Shown: positions 23,301 to 32,387, counted from the stretch's first letter. The stretch: DNA of 64,000 bases from Notospermus geniculatus (GCA_002633025.1 NMRB01000791.1:110303-174302); one strand, 5' to 3'. Numbers and translations are program-made. The notes: generated from the sequence alone by a model not told the origin.

Positions 23301-25431
23301 GGGAGGATCTAGCTGGAACTGGAGGCGATTGATCAGTCGCCAGAAACGGTCGATGAATGCACCCTTGTGAATCGCTGGAACTTACTGAGATTTTGCCAGC
23401 CACCACGAGTTGCACGTTCAACTTTCTTTCTAGTGACCAGTTACCAAGTTACATTCAGACCGCTGCGATGTATGCGGTCAGGACATGACAACTGATTGGA
23501 TCCTCCTAGGTTGCTTTATTTGTCCCGAAGGACACCTATCAGTCCCAAAGTGTCCAGCATGAAAAATACCGAATCATTTCACCGTGCTAGGTGAATTTTT
23601 TAACAGATCCTTTACTTTTGAGGAATGTACGTTGCCACAAGTGTACCCCCATGACGTACTGAAAGTTGCTGACTGACGGCCATGTCGAATTAGCGGAACC
23701 AGCGGAAACAACGGAACAAGCGGAACTTGAAGGAAAAACATAAAGTTGTTTTTTAAATAATAACTGCACTGTTCAAATCGAATTGTTAGGCGCCGGAAAA
23801 ACTAGGTCTACGTTAGGCCGAGGCCATGTAGGCCTACCGGTAGCCTAGCCTAGACCTAGCATGCCTAGGGCCTACATGTAGGTCTCAATCCGCACACCAT
23901 GACTGCAGCCGCGTGTTGCTTAGCAACACCGAGTCGCGTGTTGCTTTCAGTCAACTGCTAAACGAAGCAACGACGAGTCACATGTTCGTTCTATCGGCTG
24001 CAGACCAGGTTCCGCTGGTTCCGTTGTTTCCACTGGTTCCGCTAATTCGACATGGCTGCTGACTGACCCACATCCATGACGTAAAGTAGGTACGGTACTT
24101 TGAAGTTTAGTCAGCATTCCAATGGCCCTTGGAAAAAACGGCCCTTACCCGCCTCAGTGTCCTGCTCACTATCCACGGCTGTTTCCTGCACATTTCCCGG
24201 GTCTTCCTGTTTTAACCAATGACGTGTAATGATGAACTTGAAATCGGCAAATAAGATAGGTTCAGCTTTTTCATCCCAGTTCCCACGTGCAAGCTCACCC
24301 TGAATAAAAAGTGAGACAAGATTTTTCTAAGTAGAAAGGAGCGAACGAATTCTAGGGGCCCAGTTTCACATACCGTATATGGTGTTGACAGGGTGACTGA
24401 GGGTTCAAACAGATTTTTCTACGCGAATATCACTGACAAGTTCAATGGTGGGGGTTTTTTGGAGGCAGGGGAAAATTCCGAAGTCATATACTTGTAGCGC
24501 TCTGGTTTCCGAGACGTTTATGCTGGTTTGAGCTGTAGTATTGTCATTGTAGTTTGAGCACAATACTTTGTTCACTGTGCAATACAAACCTTCTTCAAAG
24601 GATGTTTCGATCGTATATCAGCTAACTTCCATTCGTGAACGAGTTCCTCAATTTGAGATATAAACCGCTCCCATTCCGATGCTGTGGTAAAATCTGTGAT
24701 TTCAAACACTTCAGAATCCTGAAAATCAGAAAAGCTCAAGTTTAGGAAGTGCAATAATGGAACGAATTTAGAATCCCCGATCCTAAAGACCTTAGAAGAA
24801 ATCAGATTTAGCCTAGCGCAACAACAGTTTTCTTATTTTTAGCCATTGGAAAGACTTGTTTCTGGATTATACTCATACTGGCAAGCCCAAAATTTCTGGA
24901 ACCAAATGATTAAAGATTTAGAACCCCCCTCCCCCCCCTACATAAATACCTGGGGAAAAAGTGGGACAAAAGTGGANGGTGGGGGGGGGGGGGGGGGGGG
25001 GGGGCCGGGGGGTGAGAAAAACACTGATTTAGGCATAGCCTAGCTAGCTAGGCCTAGATTGATAGACTAAAAAAGTAAATGAGGTCAGCTGGTCAGGGGT
25101 GGATGAAACCTCCCAGAGACTCAGGGAGGCTCCTTTTATCATTATCTTGAATTTCAGTAGAACAGTTTTGCTCTAGATTCAAGGGTTTCCCTGTAGGGTT
25201 CCCCCTGGTGGCAACTGCATGAACTAAATGCATGAATTGAATGGCAACAAGTGAAGGCTCATGTTATGTAGGCCAAGGCCTTAGGGCCTACCGTATGGGG
25301 CCAACCGGTAGGCCTAGCAGGCCTGCCCTGCCTATCCATCATGTCCATATCATATGACAGAGCTAGCCTAGGCCTATGTAGGCTAGGCCTAACATGGCCT
25401 AGGGCAGTCCGATGCCTACCTCCTCTGCCAT
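11301..25431 (-). CDS. RAB3GAP1: RAB3GAP1 exons 1-11 (5' part of gene), copy A
   Basis: Catalytic subunit of Rab3GAP, a cytosolic GTPase-activating protein for Rab3 in vesicle release. Exons, all GT/AG with matching phases: 25420-25431, 24590-24718, 24149-24299, 23120-23198, 22739-22858, 22233-22398, 21812-21911, 12431-12509, 12108-12176, 11802-11875, 11301-11387. Together they encode about 355 residues, roughly the first third of a protein near 980 residues in vertebrates. The start MAEE joins DSEVFEITDFTTASEWERFI, a hallmark N terminus. Later peptides include LPFGACEDP, ELHLATTWP, MIVDNDVY, DLDPVQAPYWSVRV and ESTEQLLGRS. Later exons, which would carry the catalytic arginine region, are not in the window. 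The intron 7/8 gap (21812 to 12509) contains the opposite-strand channel gene. Below 11301 the next exons met are duplicated exons 3-7. Confidence 0.93.
11575..11673. repeat. 33-bp tandem repeat, three units
   Basis: Three units built on CCAGTCAAACTCCCCACCTG followed by ACACTGTACCGCC. The array lies in RAB3GAP1 intron 10. The length is a multiple of three, so it reads as a repeated peptide in both strands, but exons either side splice across it. Confidence 0.9.
11970..12070. mobile_element. Short hairpin element with 11-bp target duplication
   Basis: CAGAGGGACAA flanks the element at 11959-11969 and 12071-12081. The outer part reads GACACACAAAATGATAGTAA, shared with the element at 36274. The inner part is a near-perfect hairpin, AGTAAACATAAAGTCGTCTC paired with GAGACGACTTTATGTTTACT, around a short loop with GCGAAAA. 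Confidence 0.75.
13075..14191. mobile_element. 1.1-kb foldback transposon with GGGATCCC arrays
   Basis: Terminal inverted repeats are CCCCATACAAAAAGTAAC and GTTACTTTTTCTATGGGG, with one mismatch. Both ends carry arrays of GGGATCCCGGTGGGATCCC-like units, and the middle (13496-13770) folds back on itself, so the whole element is one large palindrome. The other block has the empty site near 160. Comparison shows only a 2-bp AA overlap at the target. No transposase ORF is visible, so it is non-autonomous. Confidence 0.92.
14491..14866. repeat. 24-bp minisatellite, copy A
   Basis: Partner of 490-902 with the same unit and a different arrangement of units. Confidence 0.9.
14867..17004. other. Upstream flank of second channel gene, no gene seen
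   Basis: Matches 903-2802. A segment of about 215 bp is repeated in tandem here (about 15416-15632 and 15633-15838) but single in the other block (about 1424-1640). Nothing coding is supported. Confidence 0.65.
17005..17363. repeat. 33-bp minisatellite before channel gene, copy A
   Basis: Same unit as 2803-3075 but about 85 bp longer, with extra ACATTTCCACAGCATAATTC units near 17270-17340. Confidence 0.9.
17560..20283 (+). CDS. Intronless TRPV-like ankyrin/six-helix cation channel, copy A
   Basis: Predicted 907 residues, closely similar to the protein encoded at 3268-5988 and with the same plan: basic Ser-rich N terminus, ankyrin-like middle, six membrane segments and a short Cys/His-containing tail (CTFCHNH). 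Small in-frame differences include an extra Asn-Thr near residue 53 and one residue fewer in the loop after the first helix. Most differences are conservative, which suggests both copies remain under protein constraint or separated recently. The ORF has no introns and is read toward RAB3GAP1 exon 7 from inside intron 7 of that gene. AATAAA lies at 20856. The pore loop has no standard TRPV filter sequence that I can recognise. Confidence 0.77.
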   Translation: MFRKIVFKKTKKKPPPQQESLRDLYGRKDGTSRRQLRNVQSLPHVSTINEINTNTAPRHRSAITSSDSSISSGEDSWALVTSKEDTCRSLDKVVEVEIEGSVKRRRSVSPGKKQRGPVDEGREGVRRTSSVECHDWPSFKMENMTMSRKDETLRGSNKQKEGKRRLPQRVPSCRVAPLPSESEPMPEYSHTGFEIKSSDRQFSAIIQERNFDDIELSMICIESDEPVNDVDGRRMVRRNTSNASTLSKYMVRRRESGISNKTCFWDQSLKNTKPIERKLSSQRPLSRRSSMESLTIDSPATSMPTLHTTSLCTFPPPTPTTCKSRVWENGFPNALFQNYFEAIVNNDAELVAGIISSIPAGSMECILNGNFNFDSHAMINNVNSKLGVNQYFLVPQLNVHRPLSLAAIFKSKDVFNILIDKGSNPFMPDTNHNNILHILILGSFFRPEFEQDYIQIYRMLIGRVHHDVQRRYLLHSENLDGLRPIEMALRLKCFGFFREILYTRSVDFNISGCTGTVCCGVFDTSSYDVSTERWNRSPLNLLLETTEDEFTTLKQSHILKDPVIRAWMDAIWQCNLPYLVAWAIIFRLFYLIVFIAFDIERYSLFIQNVHVNMTGQAIPINAKLTPEKNTMRVGFTFLMVISLISLVFDITSVIYFVISRFKLHKRNIPPRWWQRGHGYTYRMCLFFRIHYTMLAITTVVYASIEFNTVTHTNSSLQTFCSVLHILKYFFAIVSASYFLAAVPVINIFVIGLQRIIVMAYIFLLLYVPVYLTFLAMLHYVLAYHCTIQARSHQDFSTQMLFIRASANQLKHCTPAGLTLSTCVQYLYLFTISVLLINQLVTYTLTDFAQFAKNRSVVETLVRLHMAVVVENRIGRYRCRVSKIQPIDVCTFCHNHPPKHARVVDMSL
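20445..20743. mobile_element. Foldback MITE, copy A
   Basis: Same insertion as 6150-6448, at the same distance from the channel gene stop codon. Its right end has changed slightly (GCTGCCCCCACTA). Confidence 0.85.
20744..21811. other. Intron 7 sequence, no further gene seen
   Basis: Matches 6449-7524. It contains the channel gene polyadenylation signal and nothing else I can support. Confidence 0.6.
22594..22702 (-). mobile_element. Short GACCCC/GGGGTC element with 13-bp target duplication
   Basis: GACCTTTCACTTG flanks it at 22581-22593 and 22703-22715, while the other block has one copy of this word (with one change) near 8877. Read on the minus strand it contains TTGAAAAAGACCCC, GATT, then GGGGTCGAAAATTCGTGAAT. 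That is a stem-loop between a CUGA-like and a GAAA box. No ORF. Confidence 0.85.
23235..23520. mobile_element. Inverted-repeat MITE, right end lost
   Basis: Matches the element at 9421-9781 but stops before the right inverted end; sequence after about 23520 rejoins the flanking block. The loss distinguishes the two blocks. Confidence 0.7.
23678..24056. mobile_element. 379-bp inverted-repeat element, copy A only
   Basis: TGCTGACTGAC flanks the insertion at 23667-23677 and 24057-24067; the other block has it once near 9980. Inverted ends read GCCATGTCGAATTAGCGGAA with GGAACAAGCGGAAC-type words further in. An 11-bp duplication does not match the 8 bp of hAT or the 2 bp of mariner elements, so I leave the superfamily open. 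It lies in RAB3GAP1 intron 3. Confidence 0.9.
24976..25015. repeat. Poly-G tract with ambiguous base
   Basis: A run of about 30 G with an N at 24977, in RAB3GAP1 intron 1. Sequence here is unreliable. Confidence 0.85.
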
Positions 25432-25770
25432 GTTGACAGTGCTGTGCGATTTGTAGATTCATTCTCGAAAGAATACAAGTTTAACGTCATCAGCGCCGAA
25501 TTTGTGCTGCCACCTGAGCTAAGCAGAAGTAACTACGGTTCATTGCTGATACAAAGTTTCATGTTGGAACCATGCCCGGGAACCATGTAAATTAGGCCTA
25601 CATTAGCCAGCTAGCAGATGCTATTAGGATGTAGCATAGCCCGAGCATTACCACAGTACCAAGTGTGAATGAATATTGTGCAGTTATGGCGAAAATATCC
25701 CTGGCATACTGCAGAAATGACAACAGAAGAAGCGACGCATTGATTGATTCTGATTGGTACTGTATTTATT

Positions 25771-26030
25771 TTCAAGAATGTGATAGGCCTCTTTTTACAA
25801 AGAAGTAAAGACATGAATTATTTATTCAAGAATGTGATAGGCCTCTATTTACAAAGAAGTAAAGACATGAATTATTTATTCAAGAATGTGATAGGCCTCT
25901 ATTTACAAAGAAGTAAAGACATGAATTATTTATTCAAGAATGTGATAGACCTCTATTTACAAAGAAGTAAAGACATGAATTAATTGTATTTCTATTTACA
26001 AAGAAGTAAAGACATGAATTAATTGTATTC
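25771..26030. repeat. 54-bp tandem array downstream of receptor gene 1
   Basis: About five units built on CAAGAATGTGATAGGCCTCT followed by ATTTACAAAGAAGTAAAGAC and ATGAATTATTTATT. Because 54 is a multiple of three, one frame is open and gives a repeated LFKNVIGLYLQRSKDMNY peptide, which I treat as incidental. On the minus strand each unit contains AATAAA, so the array could supply several polyadenylation signals for the receptor gene. Confidence 0.9.
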
Positions 26031-26117
26031 CTATTTGCTACGATAAATTTTCAACGATGTTGCCGCAGTGGACGGGAGGTGGTGGGTTTTCGGTTTGATA
26101 TACAATCACAGGAAGTA

Positions 26118-26276
26118 CATCCTCCCACAGCATGATAATAAGCAAAAAGTCAATCTCCAGAATTCACCCACATTCCTCCCACAGCAGGGGTTTTTACCTC
26201 GCTCCTCTTCACCCACTCACACAATGAGTGTGTGCGAAGTGTATGAAGAGCGAGACCAAAGCCCTGCTGTGGGAGG
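26118..26276. mobile_element. Hairpin MITE with nested short element
   Basis: The MITE begins CATCCTCCCACAGCA and ends with the inverted TGCTGTGGGAGG, arms also pairing CTCGCTCCTCTTCA. A relative is at 57471-57570. A 38-bp piece (26133-26170) interrupts the left arm and is flanked by two copies of CATCCTCCCACAGCA, one with an extra T. The piece matches the AAGTCAATCTCCAGAATTCA end of the GACCCC/GGGGTC family, so it is a 5'- or 3'-truncated member inserted with a 15-bp duplication. Confidence 0.8.
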
Positions 26277-26306
26277 ATGGAGGGGAGAGAAACTTCCCTG
26301 TTTGTG

Positions 26307-29300
26307 CTAAGGCCGATCGGTGACTGCTATGATGACCAGTGCCATGGTGACGACGACTGTAACTACGATATACGTGATCAGGAAAAACCTATCAACAATG
26401 GCGGCTGCGAGTTGCCATTCGTTTACCTCCGGTGGACTTTCACTTTCAATCTTTTTTGCCACTTTCTGCTGATAGACGGCGCCAAGTAGTTCCCTGATGG
26501 CCATCAGTTCCTTATGGGAAGGGTTGTCGTCGGTGGTTGGCGTGTTCAACTCGGGGACGCTAGATTTTAGTTCGTCATACAGGTTGAACGGTTTTACCTC
26601 CAATTTCATTATTGACACCCTCGAGTTCCGGAGCCGCTTGGGTTGGGGGTATTTACAGGTGATACAAGCCAGGTATTGAAACACAAGTTTGTTGAGCCAT
26701 CTTGGCATGACTCGGCTGGGATTTCGGTGGTGCATGCCCAGGACCAGGAGACTGACTCCCACAGAGCCTGTAGAAAGTGCTATCAACGTAGCAAGATACA
26801 GCGCTGGAATTAAAAACATATAAAACTCAGCATACACCTGTTTTGACAAAAAATGGACGTGAAAAGTACATGTACATGCACATCATTCAAATTACATTGT
26901 AGTTTCACCAAGTAGGAAAAGGCTAAAGGCGCTGACAGACCGGCGCGTAAGCAACGCGTCGGGAAGCGTTAACCAATCACGCGGGAGGCGGTAACACGGA
27001 CCGAAACACCTACCGAGGAATCTGATTGGCGGAACGCCTGCACTACGCGCCGCGTACGCGTCAGTCTACTACGACTGTCGATATAAACGTGATCATGCGC
27101 ATTACCTTCCATGTCGCATTTGAATTTCGAGCCAGACAGTGGTGGATTTGGGGGGGGGGCGCAGCCGGCGCCCCCTTAGGCCCCAACGGCGGCAGTGATG
27201 TTTTTGTACCCCAGATGCCTGGAAATCACATACATGTATTTGGCATTCCGGCCATTTTTGAAAATTTTCTGGGGGCGCTCCCGCGCCCCTTTCCGGAAAT
27301 CGGTGGGTCCGCTTCTGAACTTCATGAAGACCAGGGCCCAAATCCATAAAACCTTGCTAGCTAAGTTGGTTGCTAGTTGTATACATCGGCCTGTACAAAC
27401 TGGGCACTTTAGCAGGCAACTAAGCCTAGCGAGGTTTTATGGATTTGGGCCCAGATGGTATATACATGTACTTACACAATAAGGGCGTTTTTTCTGACGT
27501 TTTAGGGAGCGTATCAGCAACCAGCAACTGGTAGACAGTGAAAGCCAAGAGGATGGTGACGCTAAATGATATTTTCTCCCCGGCATCGCACGGCATGGCA
27601 AACACCCCTGTCACCAGGAAAGATATAAGCATGCACGGCCCTATTATGTGGATCCAATAGTATCCGGTACGCCGTGCCAGTTTCAGGTCGACCGCCATTG
27701 CTGAGAACGTATAGCTTTTTTTGCCAGTCAGTACAATAGGACGATCTGCCGTCTTTGCCGTTGCGTTCACGAGATCCCACTCATTGTTCTTGGAGAAGAA
27801 AATTAAGGGGACCTGCGGGTTTGGCGAAATGATCAGATAGAGGTTCACCGTGGTTTGGGAGGAGAATAATATCCTGCACGTCTGGACGTCGAATGGAAAT
27901 TTTGCCAAATTTAGGTTACAGGTTGACTTGAAGACCCTTACGACACTCCACAAAACTGTTCCGCTGGGCGTGATGATTATTCTCGTGTCTCGATCATCAG
28001 CAGAGAAATCGAAGGATTTTTCGGCCCTAGTTGAAAGAAAGTAAGAATTAAAGGATTGCTGTTGCCTATTTCCACGTTTTCTCGACAGCAGGTGTAATGT
28101 GTGGGAATTATGCCCCCCCCCCCATATGAGAATGCCCGCTTTATTGTTCGGCGGACATTCAAATACAGAAACACATGTTGATCAGTACCTCCCCCATTGT
28201 CACGTCGCGGCTTATTCCGTCAATCTTTTGTTGGGGGCATTGGCAAACGGGGGGCAATGAAAAGCATTACACCTGTCCCACCGCGCCACTCTCCAACCAA
28301 AGGGACAAACTACGTTTCGGCGAATGACCCGAGTTACTGCGTACATTTTGTAATGGATTTTTGTAGGTCGTGCTACTGCCGCTAGGTGGCTCCCTCTACG
28401 TCGGCAGTCAAATAACACATTAGAGATCCAACACCGCGTGCTCCTTTAATCAACTGTACATTCATTTTCTAGGTAACTCATTTTCCCATCAGCATTTACA
28501 CTACGTGCAGACTGGCCGGTGAAAATTCGGCTGGCTGACCGGTTTTCCAAGAGAATTCCAGAGGAAATACGCAATTAATGATAAAAAATGCTAATGGATC
28601 GATCTAATCGTCGAGCAGCTTTTGGCCCCCTGTACTTGTCCTTACCCTGATGATGCAAGTCCAATGTCCGGTCGCCATATCAGATCTCCTGGTATGGACA
28701 TTAAGTTGAACGTGTTTTTCGAGTGTGGAAGCCATTTCAGACGTTCATCCTTCCATAACTCAGAATGAAAAGAAATAGTTAAGTCACACACGAATCGTGT
28801 GATTTACGTGTAGGCCTACAGTATCAGCTCCATTTACACTACGGATAACACACGAATCGTGTGATATAGGCCTACAGTCATAAGCCCGATTTACACTACG
28901 GAATTTTCACCGTGCTCGGTCCGGACCGGACATACTACTAAATAGGGAGGTTTTGCAAATCTGACGAAAAACGAACTACGAAATACGAAATTCAACTTCA
29001 TTTCCAGGACCTAAATGTAAATGTATTTTAGGAGATGGTTGGTACCACAAATGTCCCTCCTGCAAGTGCGTCTTTTAGCATAGTCATGTACACTTGTGAG
29101 ACAGAACGGGGAAAGAGTTATGGTGCATCTTGAATTTTAAAATTTCCACTTCGTATCTACGAAGTAGAAACGAAAGATAAATTTCAAAGTTTAATAATAC
29201 ATACACCGTAACTACATGTATATCGTTCTAAACGTCATACGGTAAAAGACGCTCTTGCAGCAGGCGATATTTGTGGTACCAACCATCTCATGAAATACAT

Positions 29301-30739
29301 TACGTCATGGAAATGATGTCCAATTTCGGACTTCGTTTTTCGTCAGATTTGCGAAACCTCCCTATCAACGATACATGGTACCTGACGATCAGCTGCTACT
29401 ACAGACCTTACGGGTGTAAAAACCGGTCTTACAGGTGTGAAAGGAAAGACTGTCCCCACGAAAAACTGTCCCAGGAACAAAAGATCTCATTGTTACAAAA
29501 TTGTAACAATAGTAATTTGTAACAATAGTAATTGTAACAATTGTAATTTTGTCATTGAACAATAGAAGCGGACACGTTTTACAGGGGACATTCTTTACTG
29601 TTACACCGGCCTACTCACCATCAGAAAGCTTGCAGTGAAAGTGATTTCCTGTTTCCGGTTGTCCTGAAAAAGAATTACATGTATTTGTCTTGGTTGAAAA
29701 GCGATGTTGTTCAAATCGATTATGGTCTACGCAGATGGGAATGGATGTTAAATCCACTGGGAAATAAGTAAAATGGGGAAAACCAATTGTTTGGTGATCA
29801 ACGTTATGCAAAGGTGATCACAGTTTCACATGACCGCTGAAAGCTTACTCATAAAAACAAATATTATTTAAAAAGTACAATTATTAATTTCTCAGTTGGC
29901 CCATGCCAATATAATTTGGGAAATGGCCGAGTTGGAATGCTTCAGTCTAGTAACTTCTTTTTACCCTGTGGGTGTTGATGGTGAGCCAAGGTATATTGTG
30001 TCGTAACAACGCAATGGGAGCAGTCAGCCGCGCATATTCTAGCGGACCAATGTGAAGAAATGTGAAAAATGAAAAATTTTTAATCTGTACACCGTGATAC
30101 CTGCTGTATAATATTTCCTCCTATACCACAGTGGTGGTAGGAGTGTAAGAAATAAATTGAAATGTACAGGAAAATCTACGTGATTGCTGCTCGATCAACA
30201 AGAAAAGGACATCGGAGCGATGTCTATGGTTTCCGATGATAAGTTACTACTCTAGAGCTAGTTATCTGTGACCTTGACCTCTGACCTTGAGAAGTATTNG
30301 GTGCAAACTGAAAATTTCAGTTGCAATAACATCCGTGGATGAGCAATGATGTTTTGATACCAGTTTCAAGTCAGTTACTGTGGCAGATCTACCGATATGT
30401 CAAAATATCAAATTTGATATATCAATATCATTATGATGCTGACACTGGAGAATAAATTTGTTGATGCCAGTATCTTGCCAAGGGCCATAAACATAGGGAA
30501 GGAACTTGTTGCTAGTGCTCTACCTGGCGTCGGAGACAAGTTATTCAAGAAACAAAAGTGTGACAGACAAAATCTCAACTTTTGATATGTCAATTTCACC
30601 ATGAACCAGGTATCGGAGACTGGAAATTTTCATTCCATCTTGTAGCTCAGGTCATGAAACCTGGGGGTAGGTCACATTTCCAGGTCTGTAGCTCTTACAG
30701 GAACAAAGTTACAAGTGTGACAGACTGAACAGACAGACA

Positions 30740-30795
<56 letters not shown>

Positions 30796-32202
30796 GACAG
30801 ACAGACACCACGACCAAACACTATATGGTTTCCGATCTTGAGATCGGAAACCATAATAATGACTGGGTCCGCTAGATGCATTGAATTGGGCCGTAGTGAC
30901 ACCTATTGGTCAACTCGCTGACAGCTCCTATTCGAGCGAGGATCGGACCAAATTGTTGGAATCAGACAGAACTAACAAGATCTCGAGCCATCTCAAGTCC
31001 CGTTTCAACTAGCAGCGTTTCCCGCTGCGGTCTTGCGGGAAAAAAGTGTGGTTTTATTAAACGCCGCGAAAAATATTTAGAGGCACACGCGACACGAACA
31101 CGCAGGCGAACAATGGCTTCACAAAAGATTCATCCCCATGAAACCTTTGTTCGCCTGCGTGTTCGTGTCGCATGTCCCTCGATGTAAACCCAGCCTGAGA
31201 ACACTGCGCCGCACATGTCGCAAAGCGTGGCAGAAACCTCTGTAGTGGAATCGGGTCTTGACGGTGTAGTGGCTGAAACGCAATGGCCGCGCGTCCACAG
31301 CGGTAGCCTACTCAACTTACCACAGACAGTATCTGATACAGTGACATGGTGGCGTTGATCATTACTGGTCCAGTTTTTTTAGGTCCGACGTACTTGTTGT
31401 AGGAGTTCAACAGTGACGTAAATAGTTCAGATTCACCTGAAAGAAACGTCCAATCTAAAGATACAAAAGAAAATGACGATAACATGATTTATCATTAGAC
31501 TACTGAAGAAAGACAAGACTCCCAAGCAATTATCAGCCGGTGTTCGTCATTCGAATTTTCGGCAGGTGTAATAGAATATAATGCCTCCGTCATCCTAATG
31601 TCCCCCTGTATTGTTTGTCACAGGATTAAGGGTCTTGGTCTCTCTAGAGTCCAATTCAATGGTGCCGCTTAATCCGTACGTATATTGTTGGGGGATATCG
31701 TATATGAGGGGCATTAGATTCTATTACACCGTCGTTCATCATTTAGAATGAAATTTTCTTCAGTGTGAGGGGTGTGCTTTTATCACGTGATTCAATCTTC
31801 GGTGTCCCTCGGCCTGCACCCTCCCTGGTAGTCATCATGCAGTAAAATAGGCCTACGTTGCTACAGGCATGAACTCAACTGGTGATTTGAGTTGAACTCG
31901 TGTGTTAATCCCACGGAAAGTCCGATAGTGCTATCGACAGTTAGTTATATAACGCATTTTCCCATTAACCGCCGATAGCACCGAAAGCGCTATCGGACTT
32001 TCTGTGCAGTCGGCCCTGACCCAGGAAATATTCAGAAGGACCCAAGTGAATCTTCGTGAATCTCATCAGAAACAGAAGTATAAAATTATTCGAAGAATAG
32101 AGTGAAACACTCACCTCTGGGTAGAGTGGCGCCTATCAAAGTGACTTCCACGGTGAAAAGCAGGAATACCGGTACCCACGATGCCGTATCCATCAGCCTC
32201 AT
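26307..32202 (-). CDS. Nicotinic-type Cys-loop receptor subunit, gene 1 (intact)
   Basis: Six exons on the minus strand: 32115-32202, 31321-31436, 29619-29663, 28646-28758, 27476-28026, 26307-26803; 469 codons plus stop, all phases compatible. The 45-nt exon 3 and about 110-nt exon 4 follow the classical nicotinic pattern. Features: signal peptide; WRPDIGL; Cys-loop CNLNLAKFPFDVQTC; first helix near GYYWIHIIGPCMLISFLV; second helix after GEK (cation-type signature) as ISFSVTILLAFTVYQLLV; third helix near LATLIALSTGSVGVSLLVLG; long cytoplasmic loop; fourth helix ITYIVVTVVVTMALVIIAV; stop soon after. Expected to be a plasma-membrane pentamer subunit. The binding-site aromatics of acetylcholine receptors are missing (F for loop D Trp, Q for loop B Trp, no CysCys in loop C), so the ligand is unknown. 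Exon 4 has a weak acceptor (TGAG). Confidence 0.9.
26923..27069. mobile_element. Inverted-repeat MITE in receptor gene 1 intron 5, truncated
   Basis: Left end GGCGCTGACAGACCGGCGCG. The complete relative is at 34914-35062, where both ends (GGCGGTGACAGAC and its complement) are present. Here the right end is shortened after GCGTCAGTCT. Confidence 0.7.
27334..27452. mobile_element. 119-bp palindromic MITE beside exon 5 donor, gene 1
   Basis: Near-perfect palindrome GGGCCCAAATCCATAAAACC to GGTTTTATGGATTTGGGCCC. It ends about 25 bp from the exon 5 border in intron 5. The same insertion is at 35225-35343. Confidence 0.85.
28046..28449 (-). mobile_element. TTAA MITE, copy 2, interrupted by a second element
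   Basis: Both ends of the TTAA family are present, but 28091-28274 is a different element with inverted ends GGTGTAATG and CATTACACC, relatives of which are at 31565-31730 and 38509-38596. The second element therefore jumped into the first. The clean relative at 35935-36144 shows the uninterrupted structure. Confidence 0.85.
28945..29363. mobile_element. Foldback element in intron 3, gene 1
   Basis: Inverted ends GGGAGGTTTTGCAAATCTGA and TCAGATTTGCGAAACCTCCC. The interior is also palindromic, with TTTCCACTTCGTATCTACGA in the middle. Relatives are at 36797-37176 and about 57031-57375. Confidence 0.85.
30722..30812. repeat. (CA)n/(GACA)n microsatellite
   Basis: About 50 bp of CA dinucleotides between GACA tetranucleotide runs, in intron 2 of receptor gene 1. 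Any ORF through it is spurious. Confidence 0.97.
31083..31172. mobile_element. Short perfect-arm hairpin near exon 2, gene 1
   Basis: Arms CGACACGAACACGCAGGCGA and TCGCCTGCGTGTTCGTGTCG pair around about 45 bp. It is about 150 bp downstream of exon 2 in the direction of transcription and is not found at the matching place in gene 2. Confidence 0.75.
31565..31730. mobile_element. GGTGTAATAGAA inverted-repeat MITE
   Basis: Left GGTGTAATAGAATATAATGC, right GCATTAGATTCTATTACACC. Intron 1 of receptor gene 1. A copy with an internal deletion is at 38509-38596 in gene 2. Confidence 0.85.
31911..32016. mobile_element. AAAGTCCGATAG inverted-repeat MITE, member 1
   Basis: Arms GAAAGTCCGATAGTGCTATC and GCGCTATCGGACTTTC around ATAACGCATTTTCCCATTAA. 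Fuller members with GGGCCGACC ends are at 45194-45324 and 52803-52931. Confidence 0.8.
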
Positions 32203-32387
32203 GGTGCTGGGTTGGCTTGCTGAAAAGTTTTGAAGCGATCAAGGAAAGTAAAGGAAGACCTGCAACAGCACAATAAATCTGCCTTCCAGTGGTAAAGTAG
32301 GCCTATCTCTCTGTTCAATATTATGGACAGCATGGTTGATGGTAGAAGTACCTTTTTGCACTGCTAATTACATAGTGAAAGTTACTG

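Larger units (their letters stand above)
12909..24420. repeat. Tandem duplicated block, copy A
   Basis: Partner of 1-10334. Relative to that copy it has gained a foldback transposon at 13075-14191, a partial tandem repeat at 15416-15830, a short element at 22594-22702 and an inverted-repeat element at 23678-24056. It lacks the TTA-flanked element at 7801-8231. Copy A is continuous with the unique upstream exons 1 and 2 and the unique exons 8 to 11 of RAB3GAP1, so it is the copy in a normal gene context. Confidence 0.93.

Noticed and set aside
25744-25983. Repeated LFKNVIGLYLQRSKDMNY ORF
   Set aside because: The 54-bp unit length keeps the frame open by chance; the second array is interrupted and the region is downstream of a receptor gene.
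30672-30902. ORF with long Cys-Val run
   Set aside because: Produced by the CA microsatellite.
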